Shown one piece after another: positions 41,822 through 54,032 of a stretch of DNA of 64,000 bases (within the stretch, counting starts at the first letter, position 1; the number at the start of each line of letters is the position of its first letter). The stretch comes from Adineta vaga (lineage: Eukaryota; Rotifera): the NCBI GenBank assembly GCA_021613535.1, contig CP075496.1, positions 2,852,001-2,916,000 of the forward strand. Direction: 5' to 3'. The notes under the pieces are model-generated. The model was not told the origin of the DNA, searched no databases, and was given only the letters and a program-made list of their open reading frames with translations. The position numbers and the translations under genes were made by a program.

Positions 41822-44800
41822 TTACATCATATTATCTGATGATGTTTGAATTGACTTATGTTGTGCTTCAACTTCTTCTTCATTTATACTTGAATTTTCA
41901 TCATCTTCAGCAATATTTGATAATGTTATATGTGTTATACTTAATTGTTTCATTAGTTGAACGGAATTAGGATTCAAATCATTCGAAAGATTTGCTGTTA
42001 AAATAGGTGCAGAATTTGATGTTGATAAACCTTTTTCTATTGGCATTGTATTTGTTATATTTGGCATGGATGATGTTGTCGTTGTATCATTAAATTCTAT
42101 TGCACTGTCAATTGAACGAACTTTTTTTAGAGTTGAATGAAAATTCTTTTTAAATAAATGGAAATTTTCACGAACTAATGGATTTGTATCACGTGTTATA
42201 GATGATAATAATTCTCCAACAACAAGAACACCTTCATTGAGAAGAAGACTATTTTTAGCTAAATCATCACGTGTTTCATCTAATCGATTCATCATTTCAA
42301 AACGTAACATTTGAATATCTTGTTTAAGTTCTTCAAAATCACCTTCACGAATTTCATCTTGTTCTTCACGTTGTTTATGTAAGAGAAAACGTTTTATAAC
42401 TCGTTCCATCACTTTTCGATAAGTTAATGTTTGACTAAGATCAACTGATTTTCGACGTCCACCATAATGATTATTATTTGTCATATTCGATGTTTGACCG
42501 TTTGGTATAGTTGCAATCGGAGTATTTTTATTTAAATTTCCTTTCGGAACATTTCCTGGTGGACGTTGAATCACTACCGGTACATTATGATGATTATCCG
42601 GTGAACCATTTTGTTCAAGTGGATTGGAAGGAGATTTCTTTTTATAATGACAAATTCGTTGATAAAGTTGAATAAAATTTTCTGGTGTTGGTATGATATT
42701 GAATGGTATAGGTAAGATTCCACCTAGGAAAAATGAGCTTCATTCATTCATGTCCTTTCTTTTTATTTCATATGTAGAAAGAGTAAAAATAAATCTTTCC
42801 TACCTTCTTTAATATATTCCATATAAAGTTTACTTCGAGCAAATTTCCATTCAACATCTGCGTGTTCCTCAATAGTTTCATATGATTTTGACATCATAGC
42901 AATAAGCATATTAAGTAAGACAATAACACTTGCAATATTAAATGCTCCATAGATTAAATAACCAATTAATTCTGTGAAACGATTTTGATATTCTCCTAAT
43001 TTAACTCCATTTTTTTCTGAGAGACCAAATAATGACCAAAAGACAGTTTTAAACGTGGCACCCATTCTAAAATTTGACAATTTTTTATTATTATTATAGT
43101 ATAGAAAACTATGAAGAAACATACGTTCCAAAATATGTTTCGGCAGGTAATTCTGGATCATCTGTACCAAAAATATGTGGCTGAATTTCAACATTTCCAC
43201 GTACATCTTTACTATAATACCAAAATAAATTATTCAAACCAAACATAAATCCACAGAAGATAATAAGAAATATAATGATAAATTTTCCAATATCCTAAAA
43301 AGATAAAATAGAAATAAAATTTCTTTTTCCTTTCCGAATACAGACCGACATCATTCGACCAAGTGAAATTTGTAATGGTCCAAGATGTTGAAATGCTGGT
43401 AAAAGAAAACAAATACGTGAAAAACTAAAAATATTTGCAATAGCAAAGAGTCCTTCAGCAACATTAACAGGATCAAATGGAATCCAAAAGAAACGATCTA
43501 CAATTATTTCAAAACAAATCTTTAAAATTATCCAACAATCATATTTTCACTTACCTGCATTTAACCAATACAATGTTCGATAAATATTTTCTTGATTTTC
43601 TGCTGTTGAATTATATATAGATTCAATACGTAAATCAAATCGATTACTATTCAATATATTAGTAGAATTTTGTACCTAAACAAAAGCAAATATTCGCTTG
43701 AATTAATAATTCATTCAGAGAGAATCGATTCTCCTAAAAGAGAGACCGACTAATCCATTTGCTATTATCCCTCCCGTGCTTGGAAAATAGAAAATCTTAC
43801 TTCATAAAAAACATAATATTTCAATGCAAATGATGATAAATAAAGAATATTCATACATGAATCCACAATATTATTCCATGATAGAAGATAATCTTTTAAA
43901 CCATCTATATAACATTGTTTGATTTCATGCCAAAGAAAACCTAAATAAATGATGAAAACATTATTAATCTTTTCATTTTAATTTCTATAGAATATTTTTT
44001 ACCAAGAATAAAGATCGATATTGTAATATCAATCCATGTTGGACTATGATGTCGAAAATAGAAATCATTATTTCGTGGAAAATAATAACATGCACTTGAA
44101 TTATAAATTTCACAAAAATTTCTTGCTTGAATAAATGATTCGACAATTTTCGGATAATTTGCACTTAATCTTATCATTGGTTTCTGAAATTCATTTGCAA
44201 ATAATAAACTCGATAAGATTATCAAAATAATAAAGATGCCATAAGATATTGTATGACCAAGAAATTTAATACAAGGTTGTTTAAGAAATTTCTGTAACTA
44301 AGATTAGAAACAAAAAGAATCAAAATCAAATTTGTTTTTTTTTGTTCAAAGAAAAGATTTCATTCGTACTTTAATCGTTCGTTGAGTTGATGATGATATT
44401 ATATAACATATACAAACAAATGGTAATGTAAATATATAACCAAAAATTAATAAGAAGATAATTAAAGGATTCAATTTGAATATATTACGAATATCACCAT
44501 GCCAAATTTCAACTAATTTCTGTTGACAATTCGAATGAGCAACAAACTAAACGAGAAATGAATATGTGTGTTTATTATTTTTATCAAAATAATTCTATCT
44601 ACCGGTTTTTCTTCATATTTTATTGCAAGATAAAGTCGTGCTAATAGAACATATTTTTCTTCTGTTTCTTTTCCTGTTTTTCCTAAAACACAATCGAGTT
44701 CTTTATGACCACGAACTTTATCTAATAATTTCACAGCATATGCACTTAATTGATCTGCTAAATTGATATATTCATTCTAAATATAATTCATAAGAAGAAG

Positions 44801-45823
44801 AAAAAAACAAAAGAGAAAAACTAAGAATTTTACTTTGAAATATTTTTCTTTTCCAGATAAATCTCTCAATTCATGACCAAGTTCAAATGCTGTTAGAATT
44901 GGATCAATCGATGCTAAACTAATATAACTTTCACTTGCTAAACCACGATAAGCATTTAAACGTGATTGAGCATGACGTAAAGAATCAAATTTAAATTTAT
45001 TATGACATTCTTGACATTTACAATGATAATCATGTGGTTTTGTTATTCGATCACCATCACGTAATAATAATTGAACTAGAAAAGACTAACTTTCATTGGA
45101 AGTACAATATCAGATAGTTCAATTACCGATTTCAGTTCGATTGTATTGTGATGCTAGAATTAATGGTGTTATATCAGGTGCAAATTGTGCATCATCCGAT
45201 GATGGTGTTTGCCAAAAAGCATCATCTTTGAAGATTTTTTTTTCATTTAAATTCTTAAATTTTGGATGTCGTAAACAAGCTTCAGCAATTTGAATATGTC
45301 CAAGATAGATTGCTAATAATAATGCTTCACGCATTTTTTGACCATCACACTGTGCTAAGAGAAGTGTAACAACCTGGGTAATAAAGTAAACAAATAAATA
45401 TATATATATATGGAAAGAAGTCAAGTATTTTTATACTTCGAGGTGTTCATTTTCAATAGCTAATCGCATTGATGTTCGACCTAATTGATCAGTAACATCA
45501 ATATTAAATTTGGGATTTTCTTCAAGTATTCGATTCACTGTATTATAATCTCCATTTTCACATGCATGTACAAATTGTTCGTTGATATTGATTTCCTAAC
45601 AAAAAAAAGCAAAAGACAATTTAATCACTTAGAAAAATCTCATTTAATTTACGCCATTTTTAGCACCATTATTATAAATTTGTTTATATAAACTAGTTCT
45701 TCCACCAGTAAAATTCACTCCACGATTCCCACCACCACCACGTCTACGCATATTAGCTTGTGAACGAGCACTAAAGCGTCTTGCTTGCACAGTAGCTAAA
45801 GCACCACTACTCATTGTAGACAT
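41822..45823 (-). CDS. TRPC cation channel (TRPC3/6/7-like)
   Basis: This is a receptor-operated, Ca2+-permeable channel of the plasma membrane. The N-terminus ([20 protein letters not shown], then a Gly/Arg stretch) leads to ankyrin repeats ([40 protein letters not shown]). The TRP_2 region follows ([19 protein letters not shown]). Six membrane helices include the pore segment [11 protein letters not shown], then [20 protein letters not shown]. The TRP box region is [18 protein letters not shown], with [12 protein letters not shown]. The cytosolic tail has the calmodulin/IP3R-binding-type helix [17 protein letters not shown] and a coiled coil ([20 protein letters not shown]). These last parts match TRPC3/6/7 better than TRPC4/5. 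A Ser/Asn-rich tail ends SSDNMM. About twelve short introns are present, and the length is complete. Confidence 0.95.
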
Positions 45824-47079
45824 TTTAGCTTCACTGTTTCATCAAATGACGTAGGCTTTAAGTTAATATTGATCTAAAACTAGCGGAAATGTGTTAGATG
45901 AACATTTTTTTAACATTTTTCTTTCAGATTCTTTTTTCTACCGTTTCTCTTTCTTGATGAAAAAAAAACGTTACACAATTACCAGTTAGATCTTGTCTTC
46001 AATATCCAAATAAAAGTCATACTTCCAAGTATCTTACCTATAATAAACCTAGAATAATCAAGATTGAGGAAAGAAAAGCGATTGATCATTCCAAGATTCA
46101 AACCGTCAAAGACAATAAACAGACGTTCATTGAATGTTCTGGTGTATATGCAGAGAGGAGGTATGCACTCGAACTCTCTCAGAGTGAATATGTGAATGAT
46201 GAAGAGTTTTCTTTTTATATAGACGAAGAAAAGATCAAAGATCGTTCAAGCAAGCATAAGAATAGATATGGAATAATGTTTTTCTGTTTCTTCTCGTGGA
46301 TTAAAAAAAGAAAATTGGTGCATGTTAGAAAAGATGAAGGAGGAAAAGAGTAAAATTTATTCTAGATGAAAGAAGATAAGAACAATACATGACGTGATCA
46401 TGTGCTATATTGGAAAAATTGAACACACTAAGAGAACGGATGGAGAAAAATGATAAATGATCTTTTTACAAGAACGTGTCATTCAGTAACGATGTAAAAT
46501 GACAAAATGAAGGTGTTTCGACAATAACAACAAAATAGAAATGACAGTTCGATGATAAATGTTTTTTTTAGTTGAAGTCTTTTTCTGGATATATATATAT
46601 ATATATATGAAAAGAATCGAATATGAGCATTGATTGATATGTATTTTAAATCGAAATATAAGAAAGTTGAATTCTTCAACAGTAAATCGAACACAATTGA
46701 TGTTAGTATAAGTTTCATTTACTTTGTATTCAGCATTTTCCTGGTTCTAGTGAGAAGAGGAAACGAGAAATTTCTTGTTTCTTTTAGCTTTTATTTTATT
46801 AATAAAATATGTCATCTATCAAATATGTTAGAATATTAATGAACATGATTTTCTACACAAAATATATATTAATATTTTCGCAGAAAGAATCTTTCATATT
46901 TTATCAAGATTTAGAATATCATGTCTGCATAGATAAACTTTCGATTATATTGAAATTAAATAATCGCTAGTGTCCAATTGTCTACGAAGGAGGACAAATA
47001 GACAGATACATATGTCGATGAAAAGAACAGAAAGAAAAGGTCTATCTATAGCTATCATTCATTTAAACAATTAATCGAA
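45824..47079. other. Divergent region between TRPC and orphan membrane protein 2
   Basis: About 1.25 kb between two divergent starts. It contains a (TA)n run at about 46589-46608. Short chance frames (46479-46839) are not supported. Both promoters should lie here, but I see no clear motif. Confidence 0.5.
46589..46608. repeat. TA dinucleotide microsatellite
   Basis: About ten AT units upstream of the TRPC gene in the divergent intergenic region. Similar short TA runs occur near 4188, 8717, 11533, 21573 and 41777. Confidence 0.8.
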
Positions 47080-48419
47080 ATGGTAAACACGATCGTTACA
47101 TTTGGAAATAACCGTTTATCTTCCGTTACATCGAATTCTGTCGTTATGAAATCGAATAATTCATTATCTTTTCAACGACAAATTTATTTAATTCTTGGTA
47201 TTATAATATTATCTACGATATTACTTCCAAATATCTTTGCAATTAAAACTGATCATGATGATTTTACATTTCATCTTCTATTCATCGTACATTCATGTTC
47301 GTTATGAATAATTTTCTCTATCAATATTTCTAGTTTATTTGGTTTAGGTTTTCTAATTCTATTCTTCATTTCAACTATGATCTATACAAGTAAATAGAAA
47401 TATTATTTCATTGAATAATCATTTTATTTTATTAGATATTGGTGATGGACTAACAACTATATCTGCTCTTATTCTTTTGGCAATTTATAAAACAATACAT
47501 TATTTAATTCGTTATCGATATTGTCGAATAAATTCTCGCAAAGATTTTCTTCTAACAACTGTAAGAAGATATTTTTAAATGTTAAATTTACTTGCAAATC
47601 ATTCGTATTTAGATTCAATTGACAAGTCTTTTAATATTTGTTATAATATATAGTCTTTGGACATATTTATTAATTCGAACGAATTCTCAAGAGAAACAGA
47701 TGAAACAGTATGTAAACAAATCTTGTTTTATCCATCGGAAATATATTCTTTTTTCTTTAAAAATAAAAACAGAACGAATGGAAAAGGAATATTTTATTCA
47801 TTATTAAGTCTAAATTTGATGTTAACTGTAAGTTAAATAACTTTCGTATTCATTAGAATTCTTTTTTGTTTTTCTAAAGATTTCATCGTTGATTTTAAAC
47901 ATACATAATCAAGAGAGTTTTGATTTACATCATATTATTATTCTTTCAATTGGCATACCATTTGTTCTACTTTGGTGTACAATAGGAATATTAATGGTAA
48001 ATTTTCAAAACAAAAATATATATATATATGTTGAGGTTTTAATAGATAAGATTGAAAATTCGTAATTCCTTATGAGTATTTTCAAAGATTTCCATTGTAC
48101 AAAATCATTCTTGGAAACTTTTCTTTTTCTTTTTTTTTAGTCTATCTATAAAAATTGTTTATTTATAACAATATTTTATTTCTTGTCAATAATTCAACCA
48201 TTTCATTTAACTTATTTGATCTTTCAATCGATAAATACTTATCATGGTTTATTAACTGAAAATGAAATCAATCAGTATTTTCCATTATTAATCATTATTT
48301 TTGTATGTGTTAGTACAAATATTCTTGTTCATTTATTTACAACAATAACTGGCTGTTGGCTGATGTCAAAAACTGATCAAACAATTCTTAGTACTCGTTG
48401 GATGATAGCGAGTAGTTAG
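47080..48419 (+). CDS. Orphan multipass membrane protein, copy 2
   Basis: Seven exons: 47080-47300, 47334-47389, 47436-47560, 47613 to about 47708, then about 47775-47828, about 47880-47995 and about 48141-48419. Hydrophobic helices include IYLILGIIILSTILLPNIFA, LFGLGFLILFFISTMIY, LLIFVIIYSLWTYLLI, IILSIGIPFVLLWCTIGILM and FPLLIIIFVCVSTNILVHLF. It aligns by eye with the product at 40011-41280: DDFTFHLLFIVHS with HEFAFCLLLIIHS, SLILNIHNQ with LFILNIRNQ, and FVCVSTNILVHLF with FICSGTNFIIHIL. It has a longer N-terminus with FGNNRLSSVTSNS. The family is unknown. It is probably a receptor- or transporter-like membrane protein, but nothing in the sequence fixes this. Confidence 0.65.
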
Positions 48420-48512
48420 AAATTCTGTTCTTTTCTTTTGTTTTTCGTTTTTGTTTTCTTCTTCCTTTTTTTGTTAGAATGAATTTATTGTTATGTTTGT
48501 AGATATAGAGAA

Positions 48513-50169
48513 ATGTCCACTTCAATAGATAATCTTCAGAATGAAAATGATGAAGATCAAAGTATAAATTGCGATGAAATTGAAGAATTATTTTCTAATG
48601 AAAATCCAACTGAACATATCGATACTCAAAGTCGAATAATAATTCAATCAAATGAAAGATTTGTATCACAACAACAATCTCGATCATCATGTGTTTCACA
48701 AGTACAAAATATAAGTCTTTCATTAGAAAAATCATCAACTCATATAGAAGAAAATTCCGATAATAATAAGAAATTAAAAGTATCAATTTTAAGTGTTAAA
48801 ACATCGAATATACCTGGTCCAGTTGGTCTTTTACCAGTCTTAGTAAGAAATGATTTTTTTCTTTTATATCTACAATAATAAAGATTCGTGTTCTTTTTTA
48901 AATATAGAAAACCAGTGAAGATTTACGACGTTTAAAAGAAGATAAAACTGCTCGAGATACGGTTCTTACAAATGAACAAGAAACAAATATCAAACGACCT
49001 AAAACATCATCGGATGTAAGTAAATAATTCACAACTAGAACTATATTTACGAATGGGAACATTAGGAAAGATTTTCGAATAGTGTTTGAAATAAATAATA
49101 GAATTATTTTATATTTCATTTCAGCTTTTTAGTTTAAATATTATTAATTATCCATCGTATGCAATTGCTCTACAACAATTACAAGAATCATTTAGTTGTG
49201 AACCAATCAATATTCATACAGCACTTATCAAAGTCATTGGATTATTGAATATTTTGATGGAAAATTTGTTTTTATCTTTGATATGTTTAGGCTCGTCTTG
49301 GTATAAAAAAACGCATTCCATTAATGTGTGCAGCTGTGACACATTATGATCGTCAAGAAAATACTATTCTATTAGATAAATCTGGTATGTATATACAATC
49401 ATTCTCATATTAATATTTAAAATCCTATCTTAGGTCATATTCGAGCTACATTCATTGGTGATGATGAATTATTGGATAGTTTCAATATTCGTGTTGGTCA
49501 TACACTTGTCTTGAGAAATGTAAATAACTTTTTATCTTTTCTTTATGATTTTATCACGAAATTTTCGTTTTAAAGGTAGCTGTATTTACATCAACACGTC
49601 ATAGACATCATTATGTTCATATTCATTTACAAAATATCATTGCAATACAAGATCCATTATCCGATATATTTAGTATGCCATCAACAAATCAAGATAAACC
49701 CACGAAATTCATATTAAATTCAATTGAAAATGAAATCTCAGCATATGAAGATTCCTCAAAAAGTAATAATGAAACATTTCATCTATTTTCTCAATCAGAT
49801 CATGATGATTCTGATCAACCACCATCGAAGAAAATGAATACAAATATTAAATCATCAACAAATTCAGCTTTTAATCACATTAAAACAAAAGCATCATCAC
49901 CATCGAAAACGAAATTTAAAGAAACAATTATTCAACAACCATCATCATCTTTCAAACCACCAACTATTTCGTCTACTAAACTTCTTCCAACTGCAGTAAC
50001 AGTAACACCACCATTATCAATAACAGAAACAGAGCTTCTTCAAATCGTTGATAAACCAATTGATGCAGATTTAAATGCAGCAGGTTAGTTATTCGAAGAA
50101 TATTTTCTTGGAAAAATTTCATTTCTTTTTATAGATTTTGTTGATGATGAATTCTTCTCAACTTGGTAA
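48513..50169 (+). CDS. HROB: HROB/MCM8IP-like homologous recombination OB-fold protein
   Basis: HROB recruits and activates the MCM8-MCM9 helicase in homologous recombination and crosslink repair. Exons begin at 48513, 48908 and about 49126, with further exons to the stop at 50167-50169. A disordered acidic N-terminus (NDEDQSINCDEIEELFSNEN) leads to the family motif PGPVGLLPVL. The OB-fold region follows: GIKKRIPLMCAAVTHYDRQE, ILLDKSGHIRATFIGDDELL, then IRVGHTLVLRNVAVF and HHYVHIHLQNIIAIQD. These align by eye with the vertebrate order of DPTG..GTVH, PGSVLLLKQIGVF and HYLNVT. A Ser/Thr-rich linker precedes the acidic-aromatic C-terminus DADLNAADFVDDEFFSTW, as in HROB. Identification rests on motif order, not a search. 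Confidence 0.75.
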
Positions 50170-50487
50170 TAATCTTTGATATTCTTTTAATTGTATGCAA
50201 ATAGATTTTCTTTCTTTTTCTTTCGGATGTTGTAATTTCTTTTGTAGACTTTCTCCCTGTGATTTATTTGTGTAATAATAAAAACAAAACCAGAAATTAT
50301 ACAGCATAACTTGATGGTTATTCGAAATTAATCGATGAGAAGAGATCAGTTATTTACATTTTATTTCCTATCAAAAAAATAGTTTAACAAGTTTTCAAAA
50401 ATATTTTTTTATTTGATAATAGTAAATGTAGTATCAGTTTTAACTAATGAACAATAAAATGACTTAATTCCATTTCTTCAATTGAAT
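50170..50487. other. Convergent 3' spacer between HROB and Kv channel A
   Basis: About 318 bp of AT-rich sequence containing AATAAA-type signals on both strands (about 50277 and 50454). No gene is supported. Confidence 0.5.
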
Positions 50488-52588
50488 TCAAAAAATATTC
50501 AAAATAATTTCGTCATCGTTTGATGAATTCAGATCTTGTTGTACATAAATAGAATGAGATGTTTCCATTTTATCATCAGAAATACTATTTAATGGAATAG
50601 TCTTATCAATCATTTGAGTATCTACTACAATGGGTTCGTTAATTTCTTCTGTTGAATCATTTTTTATTCCTTGTTGATCATTATTATCAACATAACCAAT
50701 AATGAAATGAATTCGAGCATCACCATCTTGCTGTAGTTCATCTGCTTCTTGTAATGACGAATGCGATGTATCAGGACTTGCGGATAAGTGACTTGTATTC
50801 ATTGCATTCTCTTTTGCTCGTGCATCTGGATCTTCAATTTTAGAAGTACGACGACGTCCAGACATATAACGACAATCTCTCGATTCGAAATCAGTATTTT
50901 CATCATCGGAAAAATCACTAAAATCAATTTGTTCTTCTTGAAAATATAATTTTCGTACAAAAACACGTTGATAACGATCGACAAGAACAGAAACTAGCAT
51001 ACCAATTGTTGCTGCACCAAATAATGCACAAAGACAAGCAATAATTCGGCCAACTGGTGTCATCGGTGTTATCTCACCATATCTATTAGAAATATTTTTT
51101 CAAATAAATTAATAGATTTCGAAATCTTACCCAACACTAGTGATTGTAATAATTCCCCAATAAGTTGCCTTAAGAATCGAATCAAATGCAGCACTATTCG
51201 AATCATTTTCAGCATAATATGCAGCTGAACCAAAAAGAAATCCAAGTAATGTTAAAATAATAATCATAATAAGAAAATCTAACAATGATTGTCGAACAGT
51301 TGTTGCTAATACACGTAAAGATTTGACACTTTTAAATACTCGACAAAATTTAAAAACACGTGCTAAACGAAGTATACGTAGAAGTCGAAGACCAATATAC
51401 GTATTAGAATTCACTTCATCTTCTCGGCCAGATAAACGAATTATTAATGATACGTAGAATGGTACAACTGCTAAGAAATCAATCCAATTCATGATACTCT
51501 TAGTGAAATCAAGTAATGATGGTGTGGAAAATAAGCGAATAACAAGTTCTAATGTAAAATATCCCACACAAATAACTTGAATAATGAAAAATGGTGAAGC
51601 ATAATACCAGTGACAAATATATAAATCCGATGGTGAACTTGGAGTTGTGGTTTGATTTGAATTAGATGATGTTGTTGTTGAATCTGATTGTGTACAATCA
51701 AAATCATCTAAATCAGCATATTGCGGTAAAGATTCAACTGCTAAAGTCATTGTTGATATAAGTACCATTAATAATGAGAATATATTGACCACTTTAGCTA
51801 AACATGAATAATCAGGATATTCCATTGTTGCCCATATCCATCGTCGTACACGATTTTTTGGTAAACGTACTTTTCTAACTTCTTTAACATTTTCATCTTT
51901 TCGTATTTGATTAAGTGCTTCTTGTCCTAATTGAAAAAATGTCACTTCTTCAAGAAATATATCCAATGGAATATAATCCGGTCGTCTTAAACGACCATTC
52001 GATTGATAATAATAAAGTATGGCTTGAAAACAACCACGATGACGATCAAAAAAGTATTCTTTCTGACTATCATCATAATAATATTTTCGTCGTTTAGCAT
52101 TACCCAATAATGTCTCAGGATATAATTCTAGTGTTGTTCGATGTGTTTCATATCGATCACCTGAAACATTAATTATAATACGATCATTTACTGGAGATGT
52201 TGGTCTATCTCGTTGTTTTTGAGATTGAACGGAAGTTAGTCGAAGTAAATTTTTGATATTAATTACATCACTAATAAAAACAAGATTTATTAGAAAAAGG
52301 TTAGTTTATTCTTAAATATAGATTATTTAGATATATGAATATGTTAGAATAGAAAAAACTTACGCATCATTTTGAGTAGGATTCCATTGAGTAGTTTTCT
52401 TCGAAGGCGCATCTCTTCAGAAATAAATCGAAGAAATAAGTTTCAAAACACAAAAACGAATTGCATATTTTTATTTACTGAAATACTGTTTCTAAATGAC
52501 GTGCTTCTGTTCGAGATAATTGTTTCGTAACAGTTCGTGATCGTGATGTTCGATGAGGTGTTTTTGGTACTCCTTCCAAATTTAACAT
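50488..52588 (-). CDS. Voltage-gated K+ channel, Shaker-like, copy A (GYGE filter)
   Basis: Exons are 52588 to about 52492, about 52418-52368, 52270-51131 and 51082-50488. A T1 tetramerisation domain of Kv1 type is present (IIINVSGDRYETHRTTLELY, EYFFDRHRGCFQAILYYYQS, GRLRRPDYIPLDIFLEEVTF). It lacks the Kv2-4 zinc Cys set. S1-S3 follow. The S4 has basic residues at nine successive third positions (LRLLRILRLARVFKFCRVFK, then SVKSLR). The pore reads TITSVGYGEITP, with Glu in place of the usual Asp. The S6 continues GAATIGMLVSVLVDRYQRVF without the PVP hinge. The acidic tail contains ARIHFIIGYVDNNDQQG. A 9-nt upstream exon at 52688-52680 (MNK) could extend the N-terminus. There is no homologue here of the two extra introns of copies B and C. 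Confidence 0.92.
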
Positions 52589-53150
52589 TGCGCGTACCTA
52601 TATTTATAAACATATGAACTTTTATATTGTCTCTCTTATGAATTTATTAAAAGTATCATAAAATATTCACTTTATTCATTAGATAAGAATTTAAATAGCC
52701 GTTGTAGAAGTTTATAGCTCTACTGAGATTTTATCGAAAGACGGCGATATAAAATATCCGATTTTTATTGTATGAGATTTCCTGCTGTGAAGGTAAGAGA
52801 TATTTTCGTTTGATATGTAAAGATTTATAAATAAATTATTTCTATTAAATCAATATTATTCTCTTTCGTAATCGATAGTTTTCGACATCATGCCTCGCAC
52901 GCTAGGAATCTCAGATTGAAAAAGATGTACTCTTCAATCAAATTTTCGTTAAACGAAACGAAAAGAAAAAGTGACTGATAAAATTTTGAATGACGCAAAA
53001 AAAACGATGTTTTTCTTTGTTTTAACTTATTACAATCTTTCGTTATCATTCTAAACATTTCTCGGCGTTCTTTATCATTTCATTTTCTTTTTGTCTTAGT
53101 TTTATATAATAATATTTTTCATATTTTATACATAACGACCTCAATAAACA
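52589..53150. other. Divergent spacer between Kv A and Ly6-type gene
   Basis: About 560 bp. It includes a possible 9-nt first exon of Kv A (52688-52680) followed by a weak donor (GTGAAT). The rest is AT-rich with no other gene. Confidence 0.4.
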
Positions 53151-54032
53151 ATGTTTAGTAATCTTTCTCAAAAGATATACGTCTTATTATTTCTATTTCT
53201 TTGTTCAATTCAATTAAATCAATCACTTCGCTGTTATGAATGTTTGGATTGTGAGGATATAACATGTAACTGTACGAATATCATCGAAACTGATAGCAAA
53301 ACTTCATTTTGTACTCTCGTTCGAGAAAATACTCCAAGTGGATTTAATGTCGAAATACGACATTTACCACGAAATTTATCAACTCATTATGAATCCAATC
53401 CATATTATATATCTGTGAAAGAAGAAATTAGATATAATGCATCGATTGATCAATGGTTATCATCTGCAAATACAATTGCATTTGCATGTCAAACAGATGA
53501 ATGTAATCGACCTGATTTATTGAAAGAATTACCAGTGAATGGTCTATCCTTAATGTTACCATCGAATTGGTTGAATGAAAACCTTCGACGAAAATCACAT
53601 GGACAAACAAGTTCATGTTATAATTGTCCTGAAGACGAAATATGTACTCAAACAATATATAAACCTGATTTAAACAAATGTGAATTAGAACAATGTAAAG
53701 GTATTTGTATTCTCAGTCAAACAATGGGAAAAAGTCAATCAAATCAATATTGTTATGAATCATATTGTGTATATCCAGAAAATCCTAAACCTGAAATACT
53801 AATTTATGGTATTTATTATATCGACAATCAAATATTTGATTTGATTGAAAGTGATGTTAGCTGTGCTGGACCTAATTGTAGTCGTTTAGAAATCTTTCAA
53901 GATATTAAAGATAAATTACAAAAAAATTATAATAATATTAAACCATTTCTTCCATCGAACAATGTTAAATCCTTATCTATATCATCGATTGTTATATTTA
54001 TGATGATAATCTTCCAGATTATTTTCTACTAG
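53151..54032 (+). CDS. Intronless Ly6/uPAR-type GPI-anchored surface protein
   Basis: One exon encodes 293 residues. A signal peptide (MFSNLSQKIYVLLFLFLCSI) is followed by a three-finger-type motif LRCYECLDCEDITCNC, with the domain closing at FACQTDECNRP. L-x-C-Y-x-C at the start and C-x-x-x-x-C-N at the end are diagnostic of LU domains. A second Cys-rich section follows (SCYNCPEDEICTQ, CELEQCKGICILS, QYCYESYCVYP, VSCAGPNCSRL), possibly a degenerate second domain. The C-terminus is hydrophobic (SSIVIFMMIIFQIIFY), fitting a GPI signal. N-glycosylation sites occur (NLS, NAS, NCS). Ly6 proteins modulate receptors and channels at the surface; the target here is unknown. Confidence 0.75.
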   Translation: MFSNLSQKIYVLLFLFLCSIQLNQSLRCYECLDCEDITCNCTNIIETDSKTSFCTLVRENTPSGFNVEIRHLPRNLSTHYESNPYYISVKEEIRYNASIDQWLSSANTIAFACQTDECNRPDLLKELPVNGLSLMLPSNWLNENLRRKSHGQTSSCYNCPEDEICTQTIYKPDLNKCELEQCKGICILSQTMGKSQSNQYCYESYCVYPENPKPEILIYGIYYIDNQIFDLIESDVSCAGPNCSRLEIFQDIKDKLQKNYNNIKPFLPSNNVKSLSISSIVIFMMIIFQIIFY

